Both the position numbers and the translations under genes were made by a program. From positions 1 through 33,111 of the forward strand of contig PNOF01000024.1 of NCBI GenBank assembly GCA_013824645.1: a DNA stretch of 33,111 bases, in the 5' to 3' direction. Origin of the DNA: Syntrophus sp. (in: bacteria). GTDB taxonomy: Bacteria; Desulfobacterota; Syntrophorhabdia; Syntrophorhabdales; Syntrophorhabdaceae. Below are positions 7,995-17,324 of the stretch, one piece after another; position 1 is the first letter of the stretch, and each line of letters opens with the position of its first letter. The notes under the pieces are model-generated. The model did not search any database and was not told where the DNA came from. It worked only from the letters and a program-made list of their open reading frames with translations.

Positions 7995-8236
7995 TGAGCT
8001 TACAGGGTAAGCGAGAAGGGGTGGCTCCGCAGGCTTTTGCCTGGGGAGGGGGCGACGCGAGCCCCTGTAATGGAGGGGCTTTGATGAGCTTACAGAGTGA
8101 GAGAGCAGGGGCGGCAGGGGCGGCCCCGGCATATATGGGCGAAGCCCTTAGCGAGTTCACGAGCAAGAGGGGAGGACTCCGCAGGCTTTTGCCTGGGGAG
8201 GGGGCGACGCGAGCCCCCTTAATGGTGGTATTTTAA
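7994..8236 (+). CDS. Possible small repeat-derived protein between dnaJ and the next gene
   Basis: An open frame of 80 codons starts at an ATG overlapping the dnaJ stop (TGATG) and ends in a TAA overlapping the next ATG (TAATG). It runs through two copies of the hairpin repeat, so its amino acids (Gly, Ala and Arg rich, with MSLQ recurring at residues 1 and 31) are dictated by the repeat. No family is recognised. It may be chance, but the exact overlap at both ends could keep translation running from dnaJ to the 8236 gene. Confidence 0.25.
   Translation: MSLQGKREGVAPQAFAWGGGDASPCNGGALMSLQSERAGAAGAAPAYMGEALSEFTSKRGGLRRLLPGEGATRAPLMVVF
7998..8065 (+). repeat. Three-hairpin dispersed repeat, copy 1
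   Basis: Three consecutive stem-loops: GCTTAC-AGG-GTAAGC (7998-8012); CTCC.CAGGC-TTTT-GCCTG.GGAG (8025-8048, one G/G mismatch); GGGGC-7 nt-GCCCC (8049-8065). An AATGGAGG ribosome-binding-like sequence follows. The same architecture recurs near 8150-8218 and at 20553-20620. Confidence 0.75.
8073..8095 (+). repeat. Second copy of the dnaJ 3' end
   Basis: The 23 bases at 8073-8095 are identical to 7983-8005, which contain the last dnaJ codons, its stop and the first arm of hairpin 1. The offset is exactly 90 bp, so the spacer grew by tandem duplication. In this copy hairpin 1 has decayed (GCTTAC AGA GTGAGA). Confidence 0.8.
8150..8218 (+). repeat. Three-hairpin dispersed repeat, copy 2
   Basis: Hairpin 2 (8177-8200) and hairpin 3 (8200-8218, GGGGGC-7 nt-GCCCCC) match copy 1 almost base for base. 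The first hairpin region (about 8150-8166) aligns with CCCTTAGC...GAGC of copy 3 but its stem is damaged. The last hairpin ends 17 nt before the ATG at 8236, and the spacer holds the GGTGG ribosome-binding site. Confidence 0.7.
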
Positions 8237-9015
8237 TGCTTCCAAGACGACACATTCTTGATGTCTGGGAAATGATAAAAGAGGAGGAAGTACTCCTGTC
8301 CATGGCGACAATAACCCTTGCCATTGACGCCATGAAGTACATGCACAAGAAACCTAAAAACGATCACCTCGTAGAGGCCCTTGAGCTGAATGAGTTTATC
8401 TGCTATATGTTCCCCGGGCAGCGACCAAAGAACAGGTCTCTCCTTTACCACATCGTGGCTGATCTGCTGGGTCTTCTCATGTATGGTGTCCCGAAGACCA
8501 GAAAACACATTATTGAAAACATCGAAACAATAAACTACTCCGAAGAAAATATTGAAATATATCCTGTCATTGAAGTCTGGAACAATCTTAAAGTAAAGGT
8601 TTACAGGAAAAAACACGGCGGTGAGGGCGTTATTGAGGGCTTTGTCAAAAAAATACGCATCGAGATGGATACCATAGAACGTTATCCCTTTGTCGAAGAC
8701 ATCTTTATGGAATCAAAAAAACGTATTGACGAATGGCTTCCGTCATTCGCAAGCTATTACGACGAGAGTAAAAGAAAAGTAAAGACCTCTTATGAAAAAT
8801 GGTGGGAGTTGTGGCTTTGTCAGAAAGATAAGGACAGCATTCTCAATTCAATGTTGGAGAGGCTTGCCAATCAGGCAGAAACAGAATTTGACATAACAAT
8901 AGACAAGGAAAAGATACTTACTGCAATAAAATCCGATACGACAATCAATAGAATTGAAAACGAGCTGTATTCCCGCTGGTATAAGGAAGGAATGGATTTA
9001 TTGTTAAAAATTTAA
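8236..9015 (+). CDS. Unknown soluble protein in the chaperone cluster
   Basis: I do not recognise this 259-residue protein. It has no signal peptide or membrane segment, is rich in charged and aromatic residues (KWWELWLCQKDKD near residue 194; SRWYKEGMD near the end), and appears helical throughout. The start is the ATG at 8236, seven to eight bases after GGTGG, directly downstream of hairpin repeat copy 2 and overlapping the preceding TAA. It lies after dnaJ and before the groES promoter, so it may be cotranscribed with DUF89 and dnaJ. A role linked to stress or protein quality control is only suggested by position. Confidence 0.65.
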   Translation: MLPRRHILDVWEMIKEEEVLLSMATITLAIDAMKYMHKKPKNDHLVEALELNEFICYMFPGQRPKNRSLLYHIVADLLGLLMYGVPKTRKHIIENIETINYSEENIEIYPVIEVWNNLKVKVYRKKHGGEGVIEGFVKKIRIEMDTIERYPFVEDIFMESKKRIDEWLPSFASYYDESKRKVKTSYEKWWELWLCQKDKDSILNSMLERLANQAETEFDITIDKEKILTAIKSDTTINRIENELYSRWYKEGMDLLLKI

Positions 9016-9024
9016 CAAGTAGTA

Positions 9025-9054
9025 TTGACAAAAAGCCCTATACATCCTTATATT
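9025..9054 (+). promoter_or_regulatory. groESL sigma-70 promoter
   Basis: A perfect TTGACA at 9025-9030 is followed, 18 bp later, by TATATT at 9049-9054 (or TTATAT with 17 bp). Initiation near 9061 would place the CIRCE element at the very start of the transcript, the usual arrangement for HrcA control. Confidence 0.7.
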
Positions 9055-9058
9055 ACTA

Positions 9059-9085
9059 TTAGCAATTGAATTTCGTAATTGCTAA
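9059..9085 (+). promoter_or_regulatory. CIRCE operator (HrcA site), variant arms
   Basis: TTAGCAATT, 9 nt, AATTGCTAA is a perfect 9-9-9 inverted repeat between the promoter and groES. The known CIRCE consensus is TTAGCACTC-N9-GAGTGCTAA; the outer six bases match and the inner three (CTC/GAG) are replaced by ATT/AAT symmetrically. This implies HrcA repression relieved by heat or unfolded protein load on GroEL. No hrcA gene lies in the window. Confidence 0.8.
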
Positions 9086-9116
9086 ATCGATAAATTTTAG
9101 AAAGGAGCGTGATACA

Positions 9117-11065
<1,949 letters not shown>

Positions 11066-11080
11066 GAAAACCAGTTCATA

Positions 11081-11112
11081 AAAAAGAGGGGACTTACGTC
11101 CCCTCTTTTTTT
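11081..11112 (+). terminator. Rho-independent terminator of groESL
   Basis: A perfect GAGGGGAC-TTAC-GTCCCCTC stem-loop flanked by an A-run and followed by eight T residues. It is A/T symmetric and could also act on the dodecin transcript arriving on the minus strand. Confidence 0.92.
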
Positions 11113-11163
11113 CACTTTTAACCCTTATGTCACCAGGCGGCAAGCATATCCTTAGTTCCGATG

Positions 11164-11379
11164 CTATTTTTCGATATGGTACTTAAAAGAAATGTTGAGC
11201 CGTACCCGGAAGGCACTCACTTTGCCGTTCTCGAAGGTTACATCCTGCTTTACCACTTCAGCAACCCTTATATCTTCCAATGATTTTGAAGCAGTCTCCA
11301 ATGCCACCTTTGCCGCATCCTCCCATGATTTAGGGCTCGTTCCGACAATATCAATAATTTTGTAAACGCTGGTTCCCAT
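11164..11379 (-). CDS. Dodecin, flavin-binding storage protein
   Basis: A 71-residue dodecin: VYKIIDIVGTSPKSWEDAA, the ASKSLEDIR helix, and the C-terminal strand GKVSAFRVRLNISFKY. The conserved Trp (residue 19) stacks on bound flavin and the conserved Gln of VVKQDV lies in the flavin pocket. Dodecins form hollow dodecamers that store or buffer FMN/riboflavin in the cytosol. AGGAGGG six bases upstream sets the ATG at 11379. It is monocistronic with its own promoter, convergent with groEL. A decayed second dodecin lies at 5871-6035. Confidence 0.93.
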   Translation of the reverse strand: MGTSVYKIIDIVGTSPKSWEDAAKVALETASKSLEDIRVAEVVKQDVTFENGKVSAFRVRLNISFKYHIEK

Positions 11380-11417
11380 AAAAACCCTCCTTTTGTTTTG
11401 TTGAACTCATAATAGCC

Positions 11418-11445
11418 TTTATAGCACAAAAAATAAATCTGTCAA
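11418..11445 (-). promoter_or_regulatory. Dodecin promoter
   Basis: On the minus strand TTGACA (11445-11440) and TATAAA (11423-11418) are 16 bp apart. Initiation near 11411 gives a leader of about 32 nt with AGGAGGG before the dodecin ATG. Confidence 0.65.
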
Positions 11446-11476
11446 GGCTCTACTTTGCCGATTCTCTATTTGCTGG

Positions 11477-11498
11477 TTACGATTTACGATTCACGGCC
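11477..11498 (-). repeat. Short dispersed repeat forming the arnD 3' end
   Basis: On the minus strand GGCCGTGAATCGTAAATC and the following GTAA match 20455-20476 on the plus strand at 20 of 22 positions. Here the repeat supplies the last arnD codons and stop; at 20455 it is in the ilvB-ilvN spacer. Confidence 0.5.
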
Positions 11499-12409
11499 TC
11501 TTGCCCTTCGCACTGTACACAAACCTCCCCTGCCCTTCCCTCCACAAAACCATACTCTATGCGACATACAGGAACATCGGGTTTAAGCTTGTATTCACCG
11601 GCAATGTCGATGAGCCGCTTGTAGGCAAATCCGCGCTTAAGGGTCTTTTTGATAAAACCTTCCAGAAAGCCGATCCAACGCTTACCCTCAAGCTCTGTAT
11701 GGACTGTCAGAATATTGAGGCCATCAGCTATGGAATTAAGATAGTATGCGGTGAGCGTCGGTATATCGGTCCCCGCAAGGCCAACCACTTCATCCAGTGT
11801 CGGTAACGTTGTCGGTATCTGAAGGATCGCAAATCTCTCGCCACCCATTTCCGGATAAAAGGGCATTGTCCCTCTTGTATCGCTGCTATATAAAAGACCT
11901 TTTTCCTGAAAGCACCTTATTACATGTGGGTTTATCATCCAGCCAGGAGCGGCAAAAGAAGGGCTGTCAGCACCGGTGAGCTCCCTGTAGACCTTTAACA
12001 ATTTCTCTACTTCCTCTTGAGTTCTTTTCCGGTCAAAACCTTTGATATAGTCATGCCAGTACACATGGTCATAACCATGGATACCAAGCTCGTGCCCCTC
12101 TCCTGTTATCTGCCGGAGAACCCCGACATTTTTTTTCGCTATCTGCGGTCCCGGAAGGAGAAGTCCGTACATAAGCGTTTTAACACCATAAGTGCTCACC
12201 ACCCCTACCCGGCCTGCCTTCTTTAAAAAACCCTTTCGTGTAAAAACCCGCTTTGCCGTCCAGCCCGTATGGTCCTTCCCCATAGGTACGAAAAAACTGG
12301 CATGGATATTGTATTTATAAAAAAGAGCAAGCAGTGCCGGAACACCCTTTTTCATACCTTCATGGGTATCCACATGCACTGCAATTCCGATTGTCTTATG
12401 AGTGTTCAA
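11477..12409 (-). CDS. arnD: 4-deoxy-4-formamido-L-arabinose-phosphoundecaprenol deformylase ArnD
   Basis: A 310-residue polysaccharide-deacetylase-fold protein. Features shared with ArnD are the metal-site aspartate in HVDTHEG, the [10 protein letters not shown] histidines near residue 118, [24 protein letters not shown] and TVHTELEG near 240, all in the ArnD order. ArnD removes the formyl group from undecaprenyl-phosphate-Ara4FN so that Ara4N can be moved to lipid A, which lowers binding of cationic peptides. Last gene of the operon, its start overlapping the decarboxylase stop by 4 bp. The final residues (AVNRKS and stop) are encoded by a short repeat also present at 20455, so the C-terminus may have been remodelled. 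Confidence 0.9.
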   Translation of the reverse strand: MNTHKTIGIAVHVDTHEGMKKGVPALLALFYKYNIHASFFVPMGKDHTGWTAKRVFTRKGFLKKAGRVGVVSTYGVKTLMYGLLLPGPQIAKKNVGVLRQITGEGHELGIHGYDHVYWHDYIKGFDRKRTQEEVEKLLKVYRELTGADSPSFAAPGWMINPHVIRCFQEKGLLYSSDTRGTMPFYPEMGGERFAILQIPTTLPTLDEVVGLAGTDIPTLTAYYLNSIADGLNILTVHTELEGKRWIGFLEGFIKKTLKRGFAYKRLIDIAGEYKLKPDVPVCRIEYGFVEGRAGEVCVQCEGQEAVNRKS

Positions 12410-13431
12410 AGGCTTGTATTGAGATAATATTCAAGGGTCTTCCTGAGTGCTGTATCAAGATCGACCTTCGGTTTCCATCCGATAAGTTTTTTTGCCTTGT
12501 CAATGGAGGGTACCCTGCGGTCTATATCCTGATACCCTTCACCGTAATAATCTTTTGAAAATACCTCGATGATCTCTGAGTGCTTTTTGAGCTTCTTTGT
12601 TGACGGATGTTGCATAAACATCGCTTGAAGCTTTGTGGCAAGCTCTTTGACCGTGGCTTCGTTATTTGGATTACCGATATTGAAAATCTCGCCATTGAGT
12701 TTGCCGTCTTTGTTCTCAATGATCTTCATAAGACAGGCTATGCCGTCGTCAATGTAGGTAAAACAACGTTTCTGCATACCTCCGTCAACAAGTCTAATGG
12801 GTTCGCCAAGAAGCAGGTTGCTGATAAATTGGGTTACAACACGTGAACTGCCTTCTTTCTCTGTATCGGTTATGAGTTCGTCAAGCTTGGGTCCTATCCA
12901 GTTGAAGGGCCGAAAGAGGGTGAATTTAAGACCCCGCTGAAAACCATGGGCCCATATGACCCTGTCGAGAAGCTGTTTTGAAGCACTATATATCCATCTC
13001 TGCTTGTTGATAGGACCAACCACGAGAGGGCTCATATCTTCATTAAATTCCTTATCAGGGCACATACCGTATACTTCCGAAGTAGAGGGAAAAACAAGCC
13101 TCTTTCCGTACTTGGCGCAGAGCCGCACTATCTTCAGGTTTTCTTCAAAATCGAGTTCAAAGACCCTCAGCGGTTCTTTCACATAGGTCGCCGGGGTTGC
13201 TATAGCGACAAGAGGTATCACGACATCGCATTTTTTTACATGATACTCAATCCATTCCTTATTAATAGAAATATCACCTTCGATAAAATGAAAACGGTCG
13301 TGCCCATGGCAGGCATCAAGCTTATCATCCCTGAGGTCCATTCCGTAAATTTCCCAGTCCGTCCCCTTCAACACTTTTTCAGCAAGACTGTTTCCGATAA
13401 ATCCATTGACACCAAGTACAAGTATCTTCAA
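12406..13431 (-). CDS. arnA: UDP-glucuronate decarboxylase (ArnA C-terminal half, separate gene)
   Basis: A 341-residue short-chain dehydrogenase corresponding to the C-terminal half of enterobacterial ArnA. GVNGFIG near residue 7 is the NAD-binding loop, PSTSEVYG holds the Ser/Glu pair and YSASK the Tyr-Lys pair, and QKRCFT carries the arginine equivalent to R619 in E. coli ArnA. The Glu and Arg distinguish oxidative decarboxylases from epimerases. It converts UDP-glucuronate to UDP-4-keto-pentose in the cytosol, the first committed step to Ara4N. Four-base overlaps join it to the formyltransferase gene upstream and arnD downstream, so the two ArnA activities are split but still cotranslated. 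Confidence 0.9.
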   Translation of the reverse strand: MKILVLGVNGFIGNSLAEKVLKGTDWEIYGMDLRDDKLDACHGHDRFHFIEGDISINKEWIEYHVKKCDVVIPLVAIATPATYVKEPLRVFELDFEENLKIVRLCAKYGKRLVFPSTSEVYGMCPDKEFNEDMSPLVVGPINKQRWIYSASKQLLDRVIWAHGFQRGLKFTLFRPFNWIGPKLDELITDTEKEGSSRVVTQFISNLLLGEPIRLVDGGMQKRCFTYIDDGIACLMKIIENKDGKLNGEIFNIGNPNNEATVKELATKLQAMFMQHPSTKKLKKHSEIIEVFSKDYYGEGYQDIDRRVPSIDKAKKLIGWKPKVDLDTALRKTLEYYLNTSL

Positions 13432-14348
13432 GCGCTGCCTCCCAAAATTTCATTTTCTATGCTATGAATCGACACAAAGGCTTCCGCATCCATCTCTTCT
13501 TCCCCTTCCCATTGAACACGCAGTAGTTTTAATAACCCTCTTCCCGTGCTGACCGTAAGCGGACGTGATGAGACAATCTTTCCCGGTATCGCACTGCCGC
13601 TGTCATTCTCGGGATGGGCTTTCCAGACAAATATTTTTTTTCCACCCAGATAAGTAAACGCTCCAGGGTATGGATGGGTCACAGCCCTGACGAGATTATA
13701 GAGGGTAGTGGCATTCTGCTGCCATGAGATAAGCCCGTCTTCGGGTTTTCGTCCGCCAAAATATGACGACATACCTGTCTGGGAAGTCTTCACAAAGCTT
13801 CCATCAACAAGTTTCGGCAGGGTTTCTTTCATAAGCTGTCGTGCCGCATCGGTCATCTTCATGTACAGAGTGTATACATCGTCTTCAAGGGCTATTTCAA
13901 TCTTTTTTTGTGCCACAATATCGCCTGCATCGGGCTTTTCCACCATCTCGTGGAGCGTAACCCCTGTCTGGCTTTCCCCGGCTACGAGGACCCAGTTCAC
14001 CGGAGCTCTGCCCCTGAATTTCGGAAGCAGTGACCCGTGCAGATTGAGAGCTGCAACCCGTGGGATATCGAGAACCCTTTTCGAGATCATATTGCGGTAA
14101 TAGAAAGAGAAGATAAAATCCGGGGCCGCGTCTTCAATGAGCTTTATCCATTTTTCATCCTTTAACGTTTCCGGGGTATATACGGGAATATTGTGTTTTC
14201 TTGCTACAGTAACAGGTCTGCGAAACCAGATCTCTTCGTGAGGATCGTCTTCATGGGTAAAAAGGCAGGAAACCTGTACACCGAAAGCGAGCAGTTCTTC
14301 AAGGCAGACATAGCCGATCTCCTGGTATCCAAAGACAACAGCCTTCAC
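13428..14348 (-). CDS. arnA: UDP-Ara4N formyltransferase (ArnA N-terminal half, separate gene)
   Basis: A 306-residue protein matching the N-terminal half of ArnA. The formyltransferase core shows [18 protein letters not shown] with the catalytic Asn and His near residue 102-104, and [10 protein letters not shown] with the catalytic Asp near 140, then a C-terminal OB-like subdomain from about 205. It would transfer a formyl group from 10-formyl-tetrahydrofolate to UDP-Ara4N. The gene overlaps arnC by 4 bp (ATGA) and the decarboxylase by 4 bp. The name arnA is used for both halves; a methionyl-tRNA formyltransferase is unlikely given length and context. Confidence 0.88.
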   Translation of the reverse strand: MKAVVFGYQEIGYVCLEELLAFGVQVSCLFTHEDDPHEEIWFRRPVTVARKHNIPVYTPETLKDEKWIKLIEDAAPDFIFSFYYRNMISKRVLDIPRVAALNLHGSLLPKFRGRAPVNWVLVAGESQTGVTLHEMVEKPDAGDIVAQKKIEIALEDDVYTLYMKMTDAARQLMKETLPKLVDGSFVKTSQTGMSSYFGGRKPEDGLISWQQNATTLYNLVRAVTHPYPGAFTYLGGKKIFVWKAHPENDSGSAIPGKIVSSRPLTVSTGRGLLKLLRVQWEGEEEMDAEAFVSIHSIENEILGGSA

Positions 14349-15274
14349 ATAAGCTCCTTCTTAATGATGAAGCGCGGTCTTCTTCTAACCTCCTGGTAAA
14401 TTCTACCGATATATTCACCGATAACGCCGAGGGCAAATATCTGAATACCGATAAAGAAAAAGAGGATACCGAAGAGGGTAAACGTGCCCTCACCTTCAGG
14501 CCCGATCATAAGACGCCGCACAACAAGGAATGCGGCGAAGAGAAGTCCCAGTATTGCTATGACAACGCCGAGCATACTGATAAACTGAATAGGCAGGAGA
14601 GAAAAATTCGTCATGAGGTCAAAGTTGAGTCGGAGCAGCCGGAATGGGCTGTACTTTGATATGCCTTTCTTCCGCTCTTCATGACCAACTTCGATCTCGG
14701 TAATCTTCTTCGCAAAAGTATTTGCAAGGGCCGGAATAAAACTTGATGACTCAGGACACATATTCATATAATCGACGATATTTCTCCGATATGCCCGGAG
14801 CATGCAGCCGTAATCGCGCAGTTTTACCCCCACGAGCTTTGCCGTAATCTTGTTCACTATATATGAAGGGAGCTTTCTGAACAGTGAGTCTTTCCTGTGT
14901 CTTCTGTATGTTGCAACAACCTCAAAACCTTCTTCGGCTTTTTCAATGAGTTTCGGTATTTCTTCCGGTGGATTCTGCAGGTCAGCATCGATGGTAATAA
15001 CAATTTCACCTTTTGCAAATTCAAATCCTGCAAAGAGGGCCATGTGTTGGCCGTAGTTCCTGTTGAACTCGATGACCTTTGCCCTCTTATCATCAGTATG
15101 AAATGCTTCCAGAAGAATCCCGGTTTTATCTGTGCTTCCGTCATTGATATAAATCAATTCATAGGGTTTCCCGGTGCCTTTCAAGGTGTCCTGGAGCCTC
15201 TTGTGCAGCTCGGGAAGAGATTCCTCTTCATTTAAAACAGGTATCAAGACTGACACATATGGCATCTCATCCAT
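14345..15274 (-). CDS. arnC: Undecaprenyl-phosphate Ara4FN transferase ArnC
   Basis: A 309-residue GT2 glycosyltransferase. The N-terminal domain has SVLIPVLNEEESL, INDGSTDKT and the metal-binding TIDADLQNPPEE near residue 95; two hydrophobic segments (about 230-255 and 265-290) anchor it in the inner membrane, ending with a basic tail. This is the ArnC/DPMS-like plan with two C-terminal transmembrane helices. ArnC puts Ara4FN on undecaprenyl phosphate at the cytoplasmic face. By itself the sequence could be another polyprenyl-phosphate sugar transferase; the flanking arn genes settle the role. Its start overlaps the arnT stop by 8 bp. Confidence 0.87.
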   Translation of the reverse strand: MDEMPYVSVLIPVLNEEESLPELHKRLQDTLKGTGKPYELIYINDGSTDKTGILLEAFHTDDKRAKVIEFNRNYGQHMALFAGFEFAKGEIVITIDADLQNPPEEIPKLIEKAEEGFEVVATYRRHRKDSLFRKLPSYIVNKITAKLVGVKLRDYGCMLRAYRRNIVDYMNMCPESSSFIPALANTFAKKITEIEVGHEERKKGISKYSPFRLLRLNFDLMTNFSLLPIQFISMLGVVIAILGLLFAAFLVVRRLMIGPEGEGTFTLFGILFFFIGIQIFALGVIGEYIGRIYQEVRRRPRFIIKKELM

Positions 15275-16826
15275 TCTTTTTCCTCACATAAAATGTGTAA
15301 TATTCCTTTTCATACTTTACCCTTTTTAAGGGTTGAAAAGCTTCTTCCAGCTTTTCCTTCAGATGTTCTGACGGCTTATCTTCTACGATGAGTAGTATAT
15401 CATCTTTGCTCTTTTTTATCTCCTCAATATCGACAGATTTCTGAATGGGTTTGCCGATATAGAATATGATCCCCGCTGAATTAAAACCAAGGGTGTAAAA
15501 CTCCTTTGTCTTTTTGTAGGGCTCCAGGTGATCAGTGATGAGCCGGAGCGACTTCGAGGACTTGTTTATAAGGGGCATATAATAGCTATTATAAAACACA
15601 CCTGCAGCAACAAGGTATAGAATGAAAAAGAAAATGGCCGGTTTATCAGACCTTTTTATGAGCATGACAAAAAACAGCACAGCAGCTATACATAAAAGGC
15701 TTAAGTACACATAGAGCGATAAAGGACCATTTTTGAAAACATCAATCACATCGGATGAAGGTAAAAACGGGAGGGCAATTGTTGCCGCAACAGGGAGGAG
15801 GGCAAGAAGGATAGCAAATATTTTGAGAACGAGATTTGTCCCGTTTTTCTCAACAAGCTTTTCCCAGTTATCCTTCAGGTACATCCCGCACAGAAGGGCG
15901 CATGCCGGATACAAGGAAAGCAGATATATGGCCCTTTTGCTCTGTGACAGTTCGAAAAATATAAAGGTAACAGCAAACCATATAAAGGGCAGCCAGTACT
16001 TTTTCTTCCAGGCATGGACAAGGGCAAAGGGCAATAAGACACTCCAGGGAAGAAAATTGAAAAAAAGTTTATGAAAATAATAGAAAAGCGATTCTCTGTG
16101 GTCAAAGGCATTCGTATAGCGGGTTATGTTCTGATGAAATATAAATTCACGGATATACTCATCGCCTGCGACAAAAAACCAGATCGAGGCAAGGGCAGCG
16201 GAAAGGATGCAGCCCGCAGCAAGAGGTATAAAGTAACGTTTCCACTGACGGCAGACAATGAGATAGATAAAGATAACAGCAGCAGGTATAACGAGACCTG
16301 CCGGTCCCTTCGTAAGAATGGCAAGGGACGCCGGGATAAAGGAAAGTACGAAGAAAAACCTCCTGTCCTTTGCAAGTGCAACATAATTAAGAAAGATCGT
16401 GAGCCCTATGAAAAAGGCAAAGGTCATATCCATTATTGATTCCCGGGCATTTGACAGGTATTGGTAATTAGCAGCCAGGACAATGGCCGACAAAAAACCG
16501 CACTGCACATTGACGAGCATCCTGCCGAGAAAAAAAGTGACAAGCAAAAGCAGGGTTGCCGCAATGGCAGAGGGCACTCTCGATGAAAACTCGTCAAGAT
16601 TACCCTGTATTTTTGCAGCCACAATAATCATCCAGGAGTAAAAAGGTGGTTTTTCGAGATAGGGCACACCATTGAGATAAGGATGGATGTAGTCACCTCT
16701 GTCCATCATCTCCCGTGCCATAATAGCCTGTCTCGGTTCATCGGGGTCCCAGAGGGAAATAGCCCCCAGAGAGGTAAAAAATAATACAAAGGCAAGGGCA
16801 ATGACAGTAAACATTCTCAAAAGCAT
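15267..16826 (-). CDS. arnT: Lipid A Ara4N transferase ArnT (GT-C/PMT-type)
   Basis: A 519-residue integral membrane glycosyltransferase with about 11-12 hydrophobic segments and a soluble C-terminal part. The first periplasmic loop has LWDPDEPRQAIMAREM, the acidic motif of the PMT/ArnT family, followed by YLEKPPFYSW. ArnT moves Ara4N from undecaprenyl phosphate to lipid A phosphates on the periplasmic side. It is slightly shorter than the 550-residue E. coli enzyme, with the C-terminal domain reduced. First gene of the operon; the ATG at 16826 has only a weak, distant AAGGA. The sugar specificity is inferred from the operon. Confidence 0.82.
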   Translation of the reverse strand: MLLRMFTVIALAFVLFFTSLGAISLWDPDEPRQAIMAREMMDRGDYIHPYLNGVPYLEKPPFYSWMIIVAAKIQGNLDEFSSRVPSAIAATLLLLVTFFLGRMLVNVQCGFLSAIVLAANYQYLSNARESIMDMTFAFFIGLTIFLNYVALAKDRRFFFVLSFIPASLAILTKGPAGLVIPAAVIFIYLIVCRQWKRYFIPLAAGCILSAALASIWFFVAGDEYIREFIFHQNITRYTNAFDHRESLFYYFHKLFFNFLPWSVLLPFALVHAWKKKYWLPFIWFAVTFIFFELSQSKRAIYLLSLYPACALLCGMYLKDNWEKLVEKNGTNLVLKIFAILLALLPVAATIALPFLPSSDVIDVFKNGPLSLYVYLSLLCIAAVLFFVMLIKRSDKPAIFFFILYLVAAGVFYNSYYMPLINKSSKSLRLITDHLEPYKKTKEFYTLGFNSAGIIFYIGKPIQKSVDIEEIKKSKDDILLIVEDKPSEHLKEKLEEAFQPLKRVKYEKEYYTFYVRKKNG

Positions 16827-16956
16827 CTATTCACATAATTCCTTAGTGTTTTTTATCGAGGCGCCAGAGATCGTCAAAAATATATATCTATGGTGGGGGG
16901 GGTAACACTTCTTTTTGATGTATTCCCGACTCCTCAATTGCTGATATTTAGTATGT

Positions 16957-16985
16957 TTTATATGCTAATATTTGACATTTTTCAA
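16957..16985 (-). promoter_or_regulatory. arn operon promoter with flanking direct repeats
   Basis: On the minus strand TTGAAA (16985-16980), 17 bp, then TATAAA (16962-16957). Initiation near 16950 gives a leader of about 125 nt before arnT. Two near-identical 11-mers (TGCTAATATTT at 16963-16973 and TGCTGATATTT at 16939-16949, plus-strand reading) lie 24 bp apart on either side of the -10 and could bind a regulator. The leader also contains a run of eight G/C pairs (16895-16902). Confidence 0.5.
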
Positions 16986-17324
16986 TATTTCTTTGCTCTT
17001 TCAATAATCATTGTCAATATTTAGTCATCATTTCAATATATTTGGAAATCATCATCAAGCGGATCATGTTCAAAAAAATCACTGCCTTTCTAACGGATTT
17101 CTAAGGGCCATAGAACGTGAACGGCCCCTCAAGGGGGACACCAGGGTCCTGAAAAAAGAGGCGGTGCATCCGGATTTCCTTATTTTCTTATTAATCTATT
17201 TAAGTTTTATGAGAAAAGAGCGACATAAAATAGAGTTGATGATCACTATGTTGCGATCCAGCTAAAAGTAGTATTTGGAAGGACATAAAGAGGGGTTGGG
17301 GAGCAATATGTATAGGAAGCATCG
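16986..17324. other. Gap upstream of cheX-like gene, nothing recognised
   Basis: The region between the arn promoter and the CheX-like gene is A/T rich with recurrent ATATTT words on its left side. An 84-codon open stretch at 17011-17265 has no family similarity and odd composition, so I do not call it. No hairpin terminator was seen. Confidence 0.4.

Noticed and set aside
9059-9085. Riboswitch or terminator before groES
   Set aside because: The 9-9-9 inverted repeat with TTAGC/GCTAA ends and its position at the groES start of transcription fit CIRCE; there is no T-run.
17011-17265. Plus-strand open frame of 84 codons before the CheX-like gene
   Set aside because: No ribosome-binding site, odd composition and no recognisable domain.
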